From Ceratorhiza oryzae-sativae (Eukaryota; Basidiomycota; Agaricomycetes; Cantharellales; Ceratobasidiaceae): DNA of 64,000 bases. The position numbers were made by a program, and so were the translations under genes. The notes below the pieces were generated by a model, which saw only the letters and a program-made list of their open reading frames with translations, had not been told where the DNA came from and ran no database searches. The stretch covers positions 1 through 64,000 of the forward strand of contig JARWMV010000011.1 in assembly GCA_030998015.1 (NCBI GenBank). Reading direction: 5' to 3'. How positions within the stretch are numbered: the first letter of the stretch is position 1; every line of letters starts with the position of its first letter. Of the stretch, positions 46,401 through 58,824 are shown one piece after another.

Positions 46401-49400
46401 CAGACGTAAATGGGGTTAGAGGCGGGACCGTCGGCTTTTCCCCCACAACCTGCGCTCGCTGGGCCAATCGTTCCCGACCAAACGTGCGTAATCGCTCTCG
46501 CAAAGAAGCATCGACTATGTTGGCGCTGATATGATCATACTCGGTCGCCCAAAGCGCTGCATCTATATCGTCATCTCCTGCATCTGGGGCTGGGGTGCTC
46601 GGCTTGGGCGGGGATGGGATCGGGGGAGTCGGAGGTCGGGGTGGAGACGAAGGAGGCAACGCGGTTCGAACCGCCACAGGGGAAGGATTGCTAGGTGGGG
46701 GTGTGGGCGCCTTTCCGACGACCTCGGGCGCCAATTCGACGCTTTTCGCGGGCTCCTCTGTCTCCTTCACTGCCGGAGACTGCGAACGCGGCGAGGGCGG
46801 AGCCGAGGGGGTCGGTTCAGGACTGAGTGGGCGCGCACGGACCATCGGGCTTCCGTGCATCGAGGATGCGCGCGAGCCGCTCTTGATGGCCTTCACTTTG
46901 GCCGGACCGCTGGAACTGGGCGGCTTCGAGGCCGAAGCCGGACGAGACGGACCGGATTTGGACGATGATGCGGCGAAGGTTTTGGACGGTTTGGGAGGGG
47001 CCGTGACCGTCCGGACGATTGGGTAAGGGATTTTGTCGAGGGCGGGATGATCGCGGCGGTTCCGGATTTGGCGGCTTTCGTGTTGGTCTTGAAACCGCCG
47101 AGCCCAGGTCGGGATCCTGGTACACGAGGTTTGGCCACGGTACCCTTTTTCTGAATGATCTCGTCAATGCAGCTCGTGAATAAGAATCAAACAGACGCAC
47201 GTTGAGCGCAACCGGTTTGGGCTCCAGCTCTTTCTCCTTTTCCTTTTCCGGCTCGGTCACCCGTTCTGGCTCAACCACCCTTGCTGGCTCCTTGTCCTTT
47301 TCTTTTTCCGCCACGGTCACCTCCATCTCCACATCGAGCAATCCACCGGGCTCGGCTTTTCCTTCTCCAACCTGCTCCTTGTGCTCCACCTGGACCACGG
47401 CCTCCATGGCCGGTTCCTCCTTTTCGCCATCCACAACCATTCCCGCCGGCTCGGATTCGACCGGCCTCCACCCAGCCTGCCTGTCATCGCACATCCCGCA
47501 CATCCATCTCATCCCATCAGGCCCATCCAACTTGTCCAACCCATAACACCGAGCGTGTTGCCTATGCGCGCATCCATCACACTCGATCGTATCTCCTCGG
47601 TCGTCCTTGGTCGATCGGCACACGCAGCGAATCTCCGCGCCGGTTGGGCTGATAAAACGGCCAAAGCGGGGTCTTTGGTCGGCGTCGGGAGCTGTCGAGC
47701 GGTCGCAACGGGGGAAGCGAGGGGTCTCGTCTGGGTAATCGGTGATGTCGGAAGTCGTCTCGTCCTCACGACCGGCGAAGTCGAAACCCGCTTCCTTGCT
47801 GCTCCAGTTCCGCTAGCATGCGCAGACCCAAAAACCTTTTTCGGCGCGGGGGGAGAGTTGGCTGGTAAATTTCCATGTCTCCATGCAACACGCGTGCATC
47901 TGCGCGATTTGTCGGAGTAGGGGGTTCGGTTCGGCTAAACGAAGGCGACGGATCTGAACGGTTTGACACGGGGGACGGACCCGACCGACTCGACACTGGT
48001 GAGTGAGCCGACCGGTTTGACCCTGGTGACGGCCTCGAACGATTCGAATTGGGGGATGGACCAGCTCGATGAGAAACGGGCGAGGGACCCGGCCTCGGCG
48101 GCCTGGAAAATGGAAACGGATGGGTGCTGGTCTCGGCGACCTTTCCTCCGATCACTTCGACCTCCATCCGGTCAGCCTCGTCGGCAGTTTCGTCCTCGCT
48201 CAACGGACTGCTCGGCGCTTCCTTGTCGGTTTCGGTGTCTGTGTATGGTTCAGGGGCACGGATTCGGGCGGGGTCGTATCGGGTGGCGGTGGGGGAGGTG
48301 GATACAGTTGGGGTATGGGTCATGTCGAGTCGTGGGGGATGGTCATACCGAGAAGGATCATATCGACTGGATGCAAGCGGGAACGAGTCCTGTCGAACAG
48401 CATCGTAGCGGCCGACGGCGGGGGAAACAGGAGCAGGCGCAGCGTCGAACCGCGCAGGGTCGTAGCGTGTACCGGGCGTAGCTGGGGGTTGATCGAAGCG
48501 TGTCGGATCATATCGCAGGCCGGGTGTGAGGCTCGACGTAAACGTTTCCCTCTTATCAAACGTTCGCGCGCTGGGCGTGACAGGTCCATCAAACCCTCTC
48601 GCGCTCGTTGGCCGGGAACCTCGAGCCCCAGCGCACCGCGTGTCTCGATTCTTGCCGGTCGATATTGGGGCACCGCGCTATCCGTAAAGCGGGCTCCCAT
48701 CATCGGTCTCGGCGCATCCTCCCGCGTCGAGCGTGGCACCTCGTCCCTCGCTGAGCCGATGGTTTCACCCTGCCGGGAGTCTCGTTCCAGGACGGGCGTA
48801 GGCACCCGATCGTCCCGCGGCAGACTTCGAACAGGTTCGGCCGGCGGGGGTGCCAAAATGCCATCCCATGCTGAGCGTCGGGGCTCGAGCTTGGGGACGA
48901 GGTCCTCTCTCGGCCTCGCCACTGGGTCTTCCCGGATCAGCCTCGACGCGGGCTCTTCCCTGGCCACGCGGGGCGCCTCTTCTCTCGCCACATCCCGTTC
49001 CCTCGCCTTTTCCTTGTCTCTCCTCACGACGACGGGCGCAGGTGGATGTCTGTCCTCGGGCTCGGGCGAGTCTTCAATCTCGATGGGTTCGTGCCTCAGC
49101 CCGCCAGGCACGACTGCGCGGTTCCATCAGCTTCTTGGTCTGAGAAAAACGCGAACAGACTGCTCACCGTTGGATGCAGCTCGCACGCGCGGGACACCGG
49201 CAAAAGGTGGGGCCCGAAACTTTCCGACGGATGGTTGGGCGGGGGCGGATTGGGGTAATCGACTCGAGGTCGGGGTTGGGAGAGGGGGCGGTGATAATTG
49301 TAATGGGCTACTCATCGATCATGAGCATATTCGAATGGTACAAAAGATAAGCACGAACCGATGGGAATTTGTCAGAGTCGAGCTGCGTGCTCGAACATAG

Positions 49401-50317
49401 GCTGGGGCTGGGACGGGCACGAGCGTCGACGTGGGAGTCGACACCCTCTCCCGATCTCGCTCGTCCACGCCCAGGCCATAGGGCGACATGGCCGGCTGGG
49501 GAAACTTGTATACATTGTCGGGCGCGGGGCGGTTATTCGTGGTCGTCTGGGCTGAGGCTGGGGCGGGGGGATGTCTCGTGAGGAAGAGGGCGGGTAATCG
49601 CGTGATGACGAAGGTGGATAATCTCGAGACGCCAACGGCAGATAGTCTCTGGATGACGACGGAGGGTAGTCCCTCGACAGCTGGAGATAGTCTCTCGACG
49701 TCGACGGTGGATAGTCGCGGCTGGACGGGGGCGCAAACTCGCGGGCGGCCGGGGGCAGGACATCTCTGTCCCGCGCAGGCAGATGGTCCCTGCGCTCGTC
49801 GCGGGGTGTGGGCGGGACGGGGCTGGCAAACTCGCGCGGGCGATCCGGTGGCTTGTCGGCGACGCCGAGCGCGCTCATGGTGAGGTAACCCCGCCGCCCG
49901 CCGCCCGGCTCGTGCGGGGGGAGCTGGTCGGGCTCGTGTCGGGGGCGGCGCACGGCGACGTCGCTCTCGGGCTCTCGTTTGCGCTTGGCGAGGGGCGGGA
50001 GGTGGGACTCGGGGTAGAGGAACGCATTGGGCGGGGCGGGCGAAAACGCAGGCGGGGTCGGGCGGGGATGGTCGGTGGTCAGGCGCTCGCTGGAGTTGGA
50101 GAAGCTGCGGGCGGGTCAGCGTGTGCGGCGGCGGACAAGAAAAGACGGACCGGTGCCAGTCTGCGTGGGCGAGAATCTCGTGCGGACTCGGGAGGCGGAG
50201 ATCCTGCGGGCGCATCGGCGGGTTGAACAGCGCGCTCGTGTGCACCACCGGGCTCGCCCGCAGCTCGCACAGCAGCGCCGCGGCCTCGGCGTCGTCGACC
50301 AGGCCGTGGCCGTTCAT
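43431..50317 (-). CDS. SET3: SET3-type chromatin protein with PHD finger and SET domain
   Basis: The likely start is the ATG at 50,317; an intron near 50,200-50,250 (GTCCGTC..CCGCAG) keeps the frame. The N-terminal third is disordered with RDYPPSSS repeats and an NLS-like KRKREPES. A PHD finger follows at about 47,470-47,640 (IRCVC..IECDGCAHRQHARC..WMCGMC). The SET domain is at about 45,940-46,290. Its cofactor motif is RFVRCGCWPNA instead of the usual R..NHSC.PN, so methyltransferase activity is doubtful, as known for Set3 and MLL5. The end is Arg-rich and RGG-rich (GRGRGGPPRGG). Set3 scaffolds the Set3C/Hos2 histone deacetylase complex. Shifts near 47,773 and 47,048 and an unclear stretch at 48,550-48,700 suggest indels or missed introns. 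Confidence 0.8.
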
Positions 50318-50354
50318 CGGATGTATGGTCGTCGACAACAATCGTCCTGCTGGT

Positions 50355-50360
50355 CACGTG
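50355..50360. promoter_or_regulatory. E-box CACGTG 37 bp upstream of SET3
   Basis: GGTCACGTGG lies 37 bp before the SET3 ATG, at the same distance as the E-box before LAA1. It is a likely bHLH-type promoter site. Confidence 0.5.
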
Positions 50361-50897
50361 GAGCCGCCCCTCACGAACAGCCACCTCCACCGTCGCCAGC
50401 GTGTCACTCTTGCCCACCACCGCCCACCGCCCACCGCTGGGACATCCTTCCCCAACCCACCGACTCGTTTGTCCAGCTGCAGACACCCAGCGACCGTCGT
50501 CCATCGTACAGCGTCCCCGACTCGGCCATCCTCACATCGATCCCTTTTCGCTCCCAACTTTGTCTACCTAGGCCGGTCTCGTGGCGCTCGTCATAACCCT
50601 TGGCCCTATAGCCATCACCATGGTCGCACCATCCCCACTCCGTCCCAAAATCGTGCTCTTGTAAAACCATGGTTGTTGTAACTACAAAAGCCCAAACCAA
50701 TTGATGTATTTATGGCTAAGGCACTGACATTTCGTCCATCAATGGGGTACCCGCGTTGCACCGGATACACGCCGCGTGACAATTGACCCAACGACCACCA
50801 AGGCCACCATGAAAATGGAAGCGTATGCACACAGGAGACTCGTCAAGGTAAGGATCTGATCTGATCAACCCCAATCACCTGGGGAATTTCGCTCTCG
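50361..50897. promoter_or_regulatory. SET3 upstream region
   Basis: No gene is recognised. It holds the SET3 5' flank and the left flank of the TPR pseudogene. Pyrimidine-rich CCACC repeats lie near 50,415-50,450. Confidence 0.35.
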
Positions 50898-52110
50898 TTG
50901 GATCAACAAGTCAATTGGACCCTCCCGCACCAAGCTTCGAGACACCAAACCCCCAATCCAATGCATGGTCCGTTTCAAGTCTCGACCCGCTGGGTCCCCG
51001 ACGAAGCTCGGAGTGCGCTGGGGATTGTCCCCAACGTGGGCCAACTCGCTCGGTTGAATCGCTTGGGGTTCACACACCTTGAATCAGGACGGATCCAAGC
51101 AGCCCAGGACCCTTTTCATTATGTATTGCATCACAGACAACGCGTGCAAGGTGACGATCGCGAGAACACTCTCCGGACCATGTTGCATCCTAGCAGTACC
51201 TACCGCGAACAAAATCGACTCGTGGAGTCGGAACACATGCGCTTGGCGGTCGTAACAACCTCGATGCGTGTATTGAGCAAGGAGCACGAACTCGCTCGCA
51301 CGTGTATGCACTCTCTTGCTGGTGCATACATCACACAACACCGACTGGGCCGGTCCGAGCAACCCCCAACAACGATTTCTCCCAACATTCAGGCGCCCAG
51401 TAGGCGACAACCATGTACACACGCCGAGATCCATGTTTGGCCTAGCCCAGGCTTACCTCTATCAGAGTCGACTGAGCGAGGCAGAATAACTCTTCTCACA
51501 AGCAGTGCCGGCATGCCTATCCGCACACGGCCAAGAGCGTTGGCTTGCTTTTCGCTGCATGCCAGGGCTCGCCACCACCCATTTTCATCAAGGGTAGCTC
51601 AGCAAGGCGGAGCCAGTTCTGTTGAACTTGATGTCGATGAGCCAACGTGTGCTGGGTGACGATGATCAGAATACACTCATGATCACGCGGGCCTTGGTCT
51701 CCGCCTACCTCGCTCACTGTCGAACAGATCAAGCTAGAAAACTGAGCTTGGCGGCTCTAGAATCATGTGAACCCCTGCTCGGCTATGAATATGACATGTT
51801 CAAGAGCATACTAGCTCGTGTACGTGATCACAAGGGTCGATTAACCCAGGCAGAGCAACTCTGGTCACAAGCTCTGCCGGTCCGTATGCGCGTCCCAGGC
51901 AGTAGGTACCCCGAGACTTCGAGGGCTATATTTAACTTGGCTCTTGTCTATAGTGGTCAAGGCCAGCTGGGCGAAGCCGAGTCACTATTTAAAGTCGCTT
52001 TGCCGGTATATCAACGCACATATGGTACAAACTATAAGTACACCCTGGGGGTTATGAGCCATTTAGCCAGTCTATACCGCCGCCAGGGCCGGTTAGACAG
52101 GGCCGAATGA
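50898..52110 (+). pseudogene. TPR (kinesin-light-chain type) repeat gene, decayed
   Basis: Successive 42-residue tetratricopeptide units can be followed, for example NRLGFTHLESGRIQAA, FGLAQAYLYQSRLSEAE and LALVYSGQGQLGEAE. They change frame near 51,430, and stops lie inside units at about 51,487 (after SEAE) and 51,597 (after HFHQG). From 51,622 one frame stays open for 162 codons to 52,110. These TPR_10/12 repeats are common in Agaricomycete signalling and NLR-like proteins. No effector domain is attached here. A kinase remnant follows 0.7 kb downstream and may once have belonged to a similar gene. Confidence 0.7.
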
Positions 52111-52850
52111 ATTGGCACAAGTTTGCTCCTAACAAACCAATATGTCCCTGGAGAGAATCTCTTCAATTCATTTCCCAGCTACGCCCACTCGCCCGCCAGT
52201 GCTGTCTACCATCAAATACAACCCGAGGGTGTTCGACCTCCCGATAGTGCATTGGGTCATGATCAGGTAAGCACCTTCTATTCCCTATTCGTCCCGACGA
52301 GTCCACAGGACTTGACGATTCGATATCCTTCCCTGCAGTCCACAGTTCTGAACTCGGAGCCACAATACTTCTCCGGACCAACCTCGAGGGGATCTTGGAC
52401 GGAAGAGTTTTTTCGTCAAGGGTTGACAGTGACCAGGACAATCACATTGTCATCCGGTGGACAACCCCAGCGAATTATGCCTGATACTGGCTGGCGGGGA
52501 TTTTGAAACCCATCTACAGGATGAAGGGATGACGAAGCCCCTTCAGTACGATTCGGTGGATGATCATTCATCCGTACGTTCTGCGCCTCCCCTCCCCCTC
52601 ACTCCCTGCCACGGTTCTTCACTTTTACTCGCTCCAGTTGACCGCTATGGCGAGGCAATCGTCAATAATCCAAACCCGAGGGAATGTACCGACAACGCAA
52701 AGTGCTATCCACAATATAGCTGTATCAACTGTGAGTATTCATTATTCGAGCGTTTCGTGGTTTCAAACAACTGACCAAAGACTTCGCTAGACTGGTACGG
52801 AGGCCTTTGGCTACCCAGTCCAACACTGATGCACCAATGTCACTTCTATG
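52111..52850. other. Intergenic between TPR and kinase remnants
   Basis: Frames at 52,123-52,506 and 52,457-52,774 are open but show no recognisable domain. They may hold worn exons of the neighbouring kinase gene. I see nothing firm. Confidence 0.35.
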
Positions 52851-52852
52851 TT

Positions 52853-54099
52853 AGACCCCCCCAATCATCCGGAAGATGCTACTGCGGGTGGGCACTTTGG
52901 TCGCGTTTGGCGCGCCGGGCTAAGCGATGGCAAACCGGTTGCAATTAAAACGCTACGGTTTCAGATCGCAAGAGCTCCAACGGCGTCAAGGTGGCCCTTC
53001 TAGCGTACCCCTCCAACTTGTTATACAGACGAGTGTCTCAGCACGCGACCAGAGAAATCTACACATGGTCTCAGCTCAAGAACACGAATGTACTTGAGCT
53101 CTTGGGAATTGCCATGTTTCAGGATCAGTTGGCAATGGTATCACTGTGGATGGAGAATGCTGCTCTGATAGAGTATGTTTGCGCGTTCCCCCATGCAGAT
53201 CGTTGGCCGTTGGTGAGTGAGAGGGACTCCCTCCCTGTGCTGAAGCTATGCATTTCGCATTGTATACAATTGGCGGGTAGGATGGAGTATACTCATAGCG
53301 TTGGGGTGGTTGGTATTAATACCTTTTCGCCCACCGGTATTCACCGACACATCTTCTTTGGAGACATCAAGGGGCTGGGTTTTTCTTTCACCAATAGTCC
53401 CACTAATTCACAAATCTCTCCCAATGCGCACAGGGCAACGTGCTAGTCTCAGGGCATGGTGTAGTCAAGCCCGGTGATTTTGGCAACTCGGTCATGGCGG
53501 CGCAGTCTCTTGCGTTCTCGCTTACAAAAGTCGCTGGAGGGGCAGCATCTCGCTGGATGGTTAGTGATACGTTGTGCTCGTTTAAAATTTATTCAAGCGA
53601 TTTTATGGGAACCAGGCCTCGGGGCTGGTTCAGCGTGAAGGCGCCGATGCCACTGATCGAAGTATGCCAGCCGACGTATATGCGCTCGGAATGGTGAGTT
53701 GTCAAGGGACATCTAATATTTAAGCTAAGCGAGCACGCATTTGTTAGATGATACTTGTGAGTTGGTTAGAAAATGTGGGGCTTATGTTAGTAAATCTCAT
53801 CTATCCAGCAATTTATGATGGTGTTGCGACCGTAAAATGAATTGAATCAAGACGTAGCTGCCACTATTTCAGCTTCAAATGGGAAACAACCTAAGCGGCG
53901 CGTTGAGCTTTCGGAAGACATTTCAAAAGGGAATGAGCTATGGGATATGCTGAGTCGTACTCCAGCAAGGATTCCGATCGACGTCCAACGGCCTCACACT
54001 TGTCACTTCATGTGGGCAACTAATTTCAACCACCAAGGGAAACTAGCGGATGCCCGCAAACTCTTCGCAGATGCAAGTTTTCCCTTAATACCGCTGTAG
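52853..54099 (+). pseudogene. Protein kinase domain with trailing TPR start, probably decayed
   Basis: Exon-like pieces give the Ser/Thr kinase order. The P-loop is GGHFGRVW, the lysine lies in VAIK, and EIYTWSQLKNTNVLELLGIA is the alpha-C region. The catalytic loop is GDIKG..GNVLVS and the metal motif is PGDFGNS. Then RWMASGLV stands where APE is expected, followed by ADVYALGM. A C-lobe end (VELSEDISKGNELW) and a TPR-like stretch (FNHQGKLADARKL) come at 53,842-54,099. Short introns are plausible near 52,997-53,032, 53,312-53,358 and 53,381-53,434. Loss of the APE glutamate, missing Cys/Trp at the C-lobe end and irregular spacing suggest a dead copy. Raf-like kinases of this type form large families in Rhizoctonia, as I recall. 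Confidence 0.65.
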
Positions 54100-55493
54100 C
54101 TTTGCTGCTTAAACCTGGTCGACCGTTTTTGACGCCGCTTCATACAAGGTGGTGTGTTGGCCTTGGAAACGTGATGAATTTCAGACTGGCGATAAGTAAA
54201 CAATGCACAAATCTTTCTGAAGCGACTGTAGCAGTTCTTTGTTAATAGCGGGTTCGTAAATTTAACATGATGTTTTAACTATCAAAATCGATTCACACTG
54301 ATTACGGTCTACGCGCTACCAGTCAGGGGCCCCCGGGGTATAATACGAGGACTATCAGTCGCCCCCGAGCACATAATGGCGGCCATCGTCACATACCGCC
54401 TTTGCCTCTTTCCACGGCATGTTGTTCACCGCAAGCAACTCCATCTGTTTTCGGATGCTTCCATTCCCTCATCGATGAAGGCGAGTTCGACATCGGTATC
54501 TGTTCTTTTTTCAGCCCTTCCTCGGCCCGTTTAAGCATTTCGATAGCGGAACGAATATGCCTAGCGAAATTAGGACTCAAAGACGCTTCGTGTACTTAAC
54601 TGTTGAATATATGCGCATTAACGATATAGATTAGGAGGCGGTACGGTATAAGCCGTTGAAAATAGGGGTATATGTACTATACAATGTCCATATAGCTATA
54701 GTACTGTAGATATAAGATATGGGGCAATATATCCGATACGAACATCATCTGGGCGACGGGTAAGCGCCATCATCACAGCCACACTAGGGTGTGTATCAAT
54801 CAGCGAGCCTTATGGTGCATACAAACAACATCTAGACGGAGTATAACCTCCTTACCCGCTATCCGAACGCATAAACCAGCCAGATTGTCACGTGAAGATC
54901 CAACCGAGACCACCTAGGGAACCCAATTGCAGGCAAATGCTTCGAGCAGAACTCATGTCGGATTCAAGTCCAGGCGGCGCCCGAGTTGGTCGAGGTTGAA
55001 CTTCGAGCTGGCATTCGTCGTCCGCTTTTCTGGCTGTCATATATGCATTGCCCTAGCCAGGTTGTCCCTCAGCTGAAGCGCGCCGAGTGTCAATTCTGAC
55101 AAGCACCGCGCCGCACTTATTGGCCCTGCCTCGTTTGGGGTGTTAATATCTGGACCGCGGCGAGACTGAGTTCGCAATTTCGCGCTCATAGACATTCGCA
55201 CAGCAATTCTGGCAGGTGTAAAAGCGCCCAGACCAGGAATGAACCATTATGGCACATCCATCGGTGAGTGGACAGCCAACGCGAGGGGTCGCATGTTGAT
55301 GGTGATGCCCGAGGCCAGATGATTGGATGCCTGCGACGTCGGCGCTTAGAGAAGCCCGAGATCTGCTCAGTCAGCCGCGGCCGGCCCTGATGGCCGAGCC
55401 CCAGCTAGGCACCACCACCATGGCTTGGGCGCTCAACGCAGGTATAACAGTCGACGTGGGTGGGCGACAAGACCAAAACTACTCACCCCTATC
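54100..55493. other. Intergenic, one weak minus-strand ORF
   Basis: A minus-strand frame at about 54,389-54,600 (ARHIRSAIEMLKRAEEGLKK, a predicted helix) looks coding-like but lacks an ATG start and a known domain. CACGTG occurs at 54,889-54,894. The 5' exon of the downstream calpain may lie near 55,327-55,440 but was not resolved. Confidence 0.4.
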
Positions 55494-58400
55494 ATGCTCG
55501 GTATCCTGTCGTCCCAGTTCCGCAAGCCAAATGCGCCCGAGAATCAGCCTCGCATCCTCGAGAGGGGCTCAGCACCCCCAGTCGAATTCGAGCAGCAGGC
55601 CGAGCGTGTTGTAAGTACGGTCAAATTCATTCTACTCATTACCCACTCATCCCCGCAATTAGGGTCTCTTGTGCACAGAAGAACTCGAGATCGTCACCGC
55701 ACGATGCAGGAAAAAGGTAGAAGCGATTGCTCGCGATTGCAGGTGGGGAATGGACAGAGACTCATACAATTGTCGACTCAATATCGATCATAGGGCACGT
55801 AATGCTCGGTTCCGTGACATTGAATTCGATCTTGAAGAGGACTCGCAACGCTGCCTCCGTGGTCTTGTAACCGACGACGATGACGACGGATCGGCCGGTC
55901 CCTCGGATGTTTTACGCGTCACACAAATCTTCCACAAGGTTGGTCACGCATGCCGTTTCAAACGAGACTAGACTCATGTACGCTCCAGCCGCGCTTTTTC
56001 ATCGACGGAGCAAACTCCTCCGACGTAGCCCAAGGTTGTGCAGGCGATTGCTGGTTCTTGGCCGCTGTTTCTGTAGTCTCGAGCATGGACGGCATGATCG
56101 AGCGTATTTGTGTTGCCGTGAGTCTAGACTACGATTGTTCGAGGCTTGAATCCTCACGAGATACCGCAGCGAGACGAAGAGGTCGGCGTCTATGGCTTTA
56201 TCTTTTATCGCGACTCGGGCTGGGTCGATGTCATCATCGACGATCTCCTCTTTGTCAAGATACCCAAATTTGAAGATCTATGGTCTGGAACAGAACTCTA
56301 TCACGATGACAGGGAAAAGTACGATAGGCTCGCTCGCAAAGGCACCAAGACGCTCTATTTCGGCAGGAGCAAAACCGAAAACGAAACTTGGGTGTGAGTG
56401 TTCTGCCAAAAGTTGGATTCCCATGTTGAATGATCGTGCAGCCCCTTACTGGAAAAGGCTTATGCAAAGTTGCATGGAGATTACACCGCCATATATGGAG
56501 GGTTTACGTCTGAGGGTATCGAAGATTTGACGGGGTACGATCGAGTTGACGCCTAGTATTAACTTGGACTAAAAACCTTCTAGTGGAGTCGCAACTGACT
56601 TTCATATTCGCGATATCATGGACACTGATAAATTCTGGAACGAACAACTACTCCTTGTCAACAAGGATCGATTGTTTGGGTGTGCTCTGGATGGATATTC
56701 ATGGACTAGAGGTACGACTTGAAATTGATCATGACGATTGGGCATGTCACGTCTTGTTTCTCCCAGGTCTTGTCGCTGGGCACGCATACTCTATCCTCGA
56801 CGCCGTCGAGGTCAACGGTTAGTTTCTTGCCAAATGATCATGTGAAATCCAATCTCAAACCTCTTTCAGGGAAACGATTCTTGCGAATCCGCAATCCCTG
56901 GGGGCGATCAGAATGGAATGGCCCTTGGTCCGACGGCTCGAAAGAGTGGACACCTGAATGGCTCGCGCTTCTTCCACAGCTAAAGCACAAGTTTGGCGAC
57001 GACGGCGAATTCCTCATGGAGTATAAAGATTTCCTCAAAACATGGGGGGTGGTTGAACGCACAAAGCTGTTCGATCAGGGGTGGAAGCTGAGCTCAATGT
57101 GGCTCAACGTGACGGCCCGAAGCTTCCCTTGCGCATGGAACTTTGGAGACGCAAGCTGTGAGTCTCATGGATGGGCCTAACGTTTTTTTCGTTAATGGTT
57201 CCAAAGTTACGCTGTCCATATCTGAGGACACACCGGCTGTGATTGTGCTTTCGCAGCTCGACACTCGCTACTTTTCTGACCTCTCGGGCATATACGTATG
57301 GTCGGTCGACTTTATCGTCTACCGGAAAGGTAAGATACTATTCAACACTCGCCACTTTTTTGCGCAATATTCAACCACCTGTCCAATTCAGGTGCCCCAG
57401 CCGATGAACCATATACCCGATCCGTACATAACCAGCTCTGGCGTCGTAGCGTCAACGTCGAGCTAGACAATCTTGAAGCCGGCGACTATGTCGTTCACGT
57501 CCGACTTGATCGTCAAAAGGCACGCGAAAAGGTGGGTGGATATTGATCCGTATAGATTCTCTCTTGAAATCCCCTCGATTTCACAGACATACTACAAGGA
57601 CTCGGTCGACAAGTGGAACCAGCGCAAGCTCAGCAAAGTCTGGGCCGAGGCGTGCTTGGCGAAATCAATTGCAGTCAGTACGTATCATCTCGTTCAGCCC
57701 AAACGAACTCGGACTGAGTCATTTGGTGATAGATTTCAATCCCGAGTAAGATGCCTCGTGCTATGCATCCCAATCGTTTACTCACACATCCAACCTATAG
57801 CGCCTACGGCGATTTCGTTCCGGCTTCGATTGAAACATTCGGAGGCGAAGACCTCACGGCGCTCGAACTTTCTCACTATGAGAAATCGCAGACCAAGCTC
57901 CCTGAAGTCGCTGCCCCACTCGCCGAGGCCGCCGTCAGCGCTGACGCTCCAGAAGTCAAGGTGCCCAAGTCGAGCGACGAATCGGAGAACAAGGACGGAA
58001 AAGGTCCCGAAGAGGCGACGTCGGAGTCTGGATCGACTGTGGTTATCGATAAAGAAGGCAAGGAAACGGACAAGGGTGATGCCCCGCCTTCGGTTCTCGC
58101 TTCAGAGTCGCGCAAACTTGGTGCGGCGAGTGGCCTGGACAGCGAGAACAAAAAGGAGAAAAAGGATGATTCCAAGATTGTCAAGGATGAGGACAAGAGC
58201 GACGACAAGGACAAGGACAAGGACAAGAAAGATGGTGACAAGGCTGACAAGGACGACAAGGACGGCAAGGACGACAAGGGCGAGAGCAAGGACGGCATCA
58301 AAGAAAAATCTGAGAGCAAGGGTCCAGACGAGGTTGTGCACGAAGGGTTTAGCTGTAACGAATGCCAGGTGGGTCCCAAGGCCCAGTGTCTCGTTTCTGT

Positions 58401-58824
58401 CAATATTGATGCTTTGGATAACAGGTTTCCCCGATCGTTGGTCCGCGATACCACTGCCTCAGGTCGGTGCTGAGACAAAGACGTCGGCTAGGCTGACATC
58501 AAAGCTTTGCAGCCCTGCGTGCCTGGACTATGACATTTGCTCCAAGTGCATGGATGCCAACAAGCACAATCCCACGCATCAAATGCTTTGCATAAGGAAC
58601 CCTGCAGACGGAGATAAACTCAAGGATGAGGTCAGTACCATACATTGATCACAACGCGAACCGAGTCCATTCAAAAAAACACGATAGATCGAAGAACGTG
58701 AGGACAACTCGATCACTCTGGGGCTCAAGGTATATACCAAGGGCAATGCGCTAGCAACCGTGGCTGGACAATTGCGCCACGGCAAAGTTGTGGGCTGGAA
58801 AAAGAAAGCTGCGGCTGCAGCTTA
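55494..58824 (+). CDS. Calpain-type cysteine protease with C-terminal ZZ zinc finger
   Basis: About a dozen short introns separate exons that read through a full calpain core. The N-terminal helix ([14 protein letters not shown]) precedes the protease domain. Catalytic Cys is in [12 protein letters not shown] (about 56,036), His in [11 protein letters not shown] (about 56,770) and Asn in RIRNPWG (about 56,887). A C2-like beta-sandwich region follows. Then comes a Lys/Asp-rich low-complexity stretch at about 58,140-58,320 ([16 protein letters not shown]). Last is a ZZ finger ([17 protein letters not shown]) at about 58,350-58,600. The end is at 58,824. Calpains cut substrates in limited fashion, often under Ca2+ control; ZZ fingers bind protein partners. 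The triad looks complete, so it should be active. The start is uncertain and could lie upstream. Confidence 0.85.

Noticed and set aside
48069..49400. Long plus-strand open frame of 443 codons
   Set aside because: It lies antisense to SET3. The Arg/Gly/Ser-rich translation is that expected from the complement of GC-rich, Pro/Arg-coding DNA, and no domain is seen.
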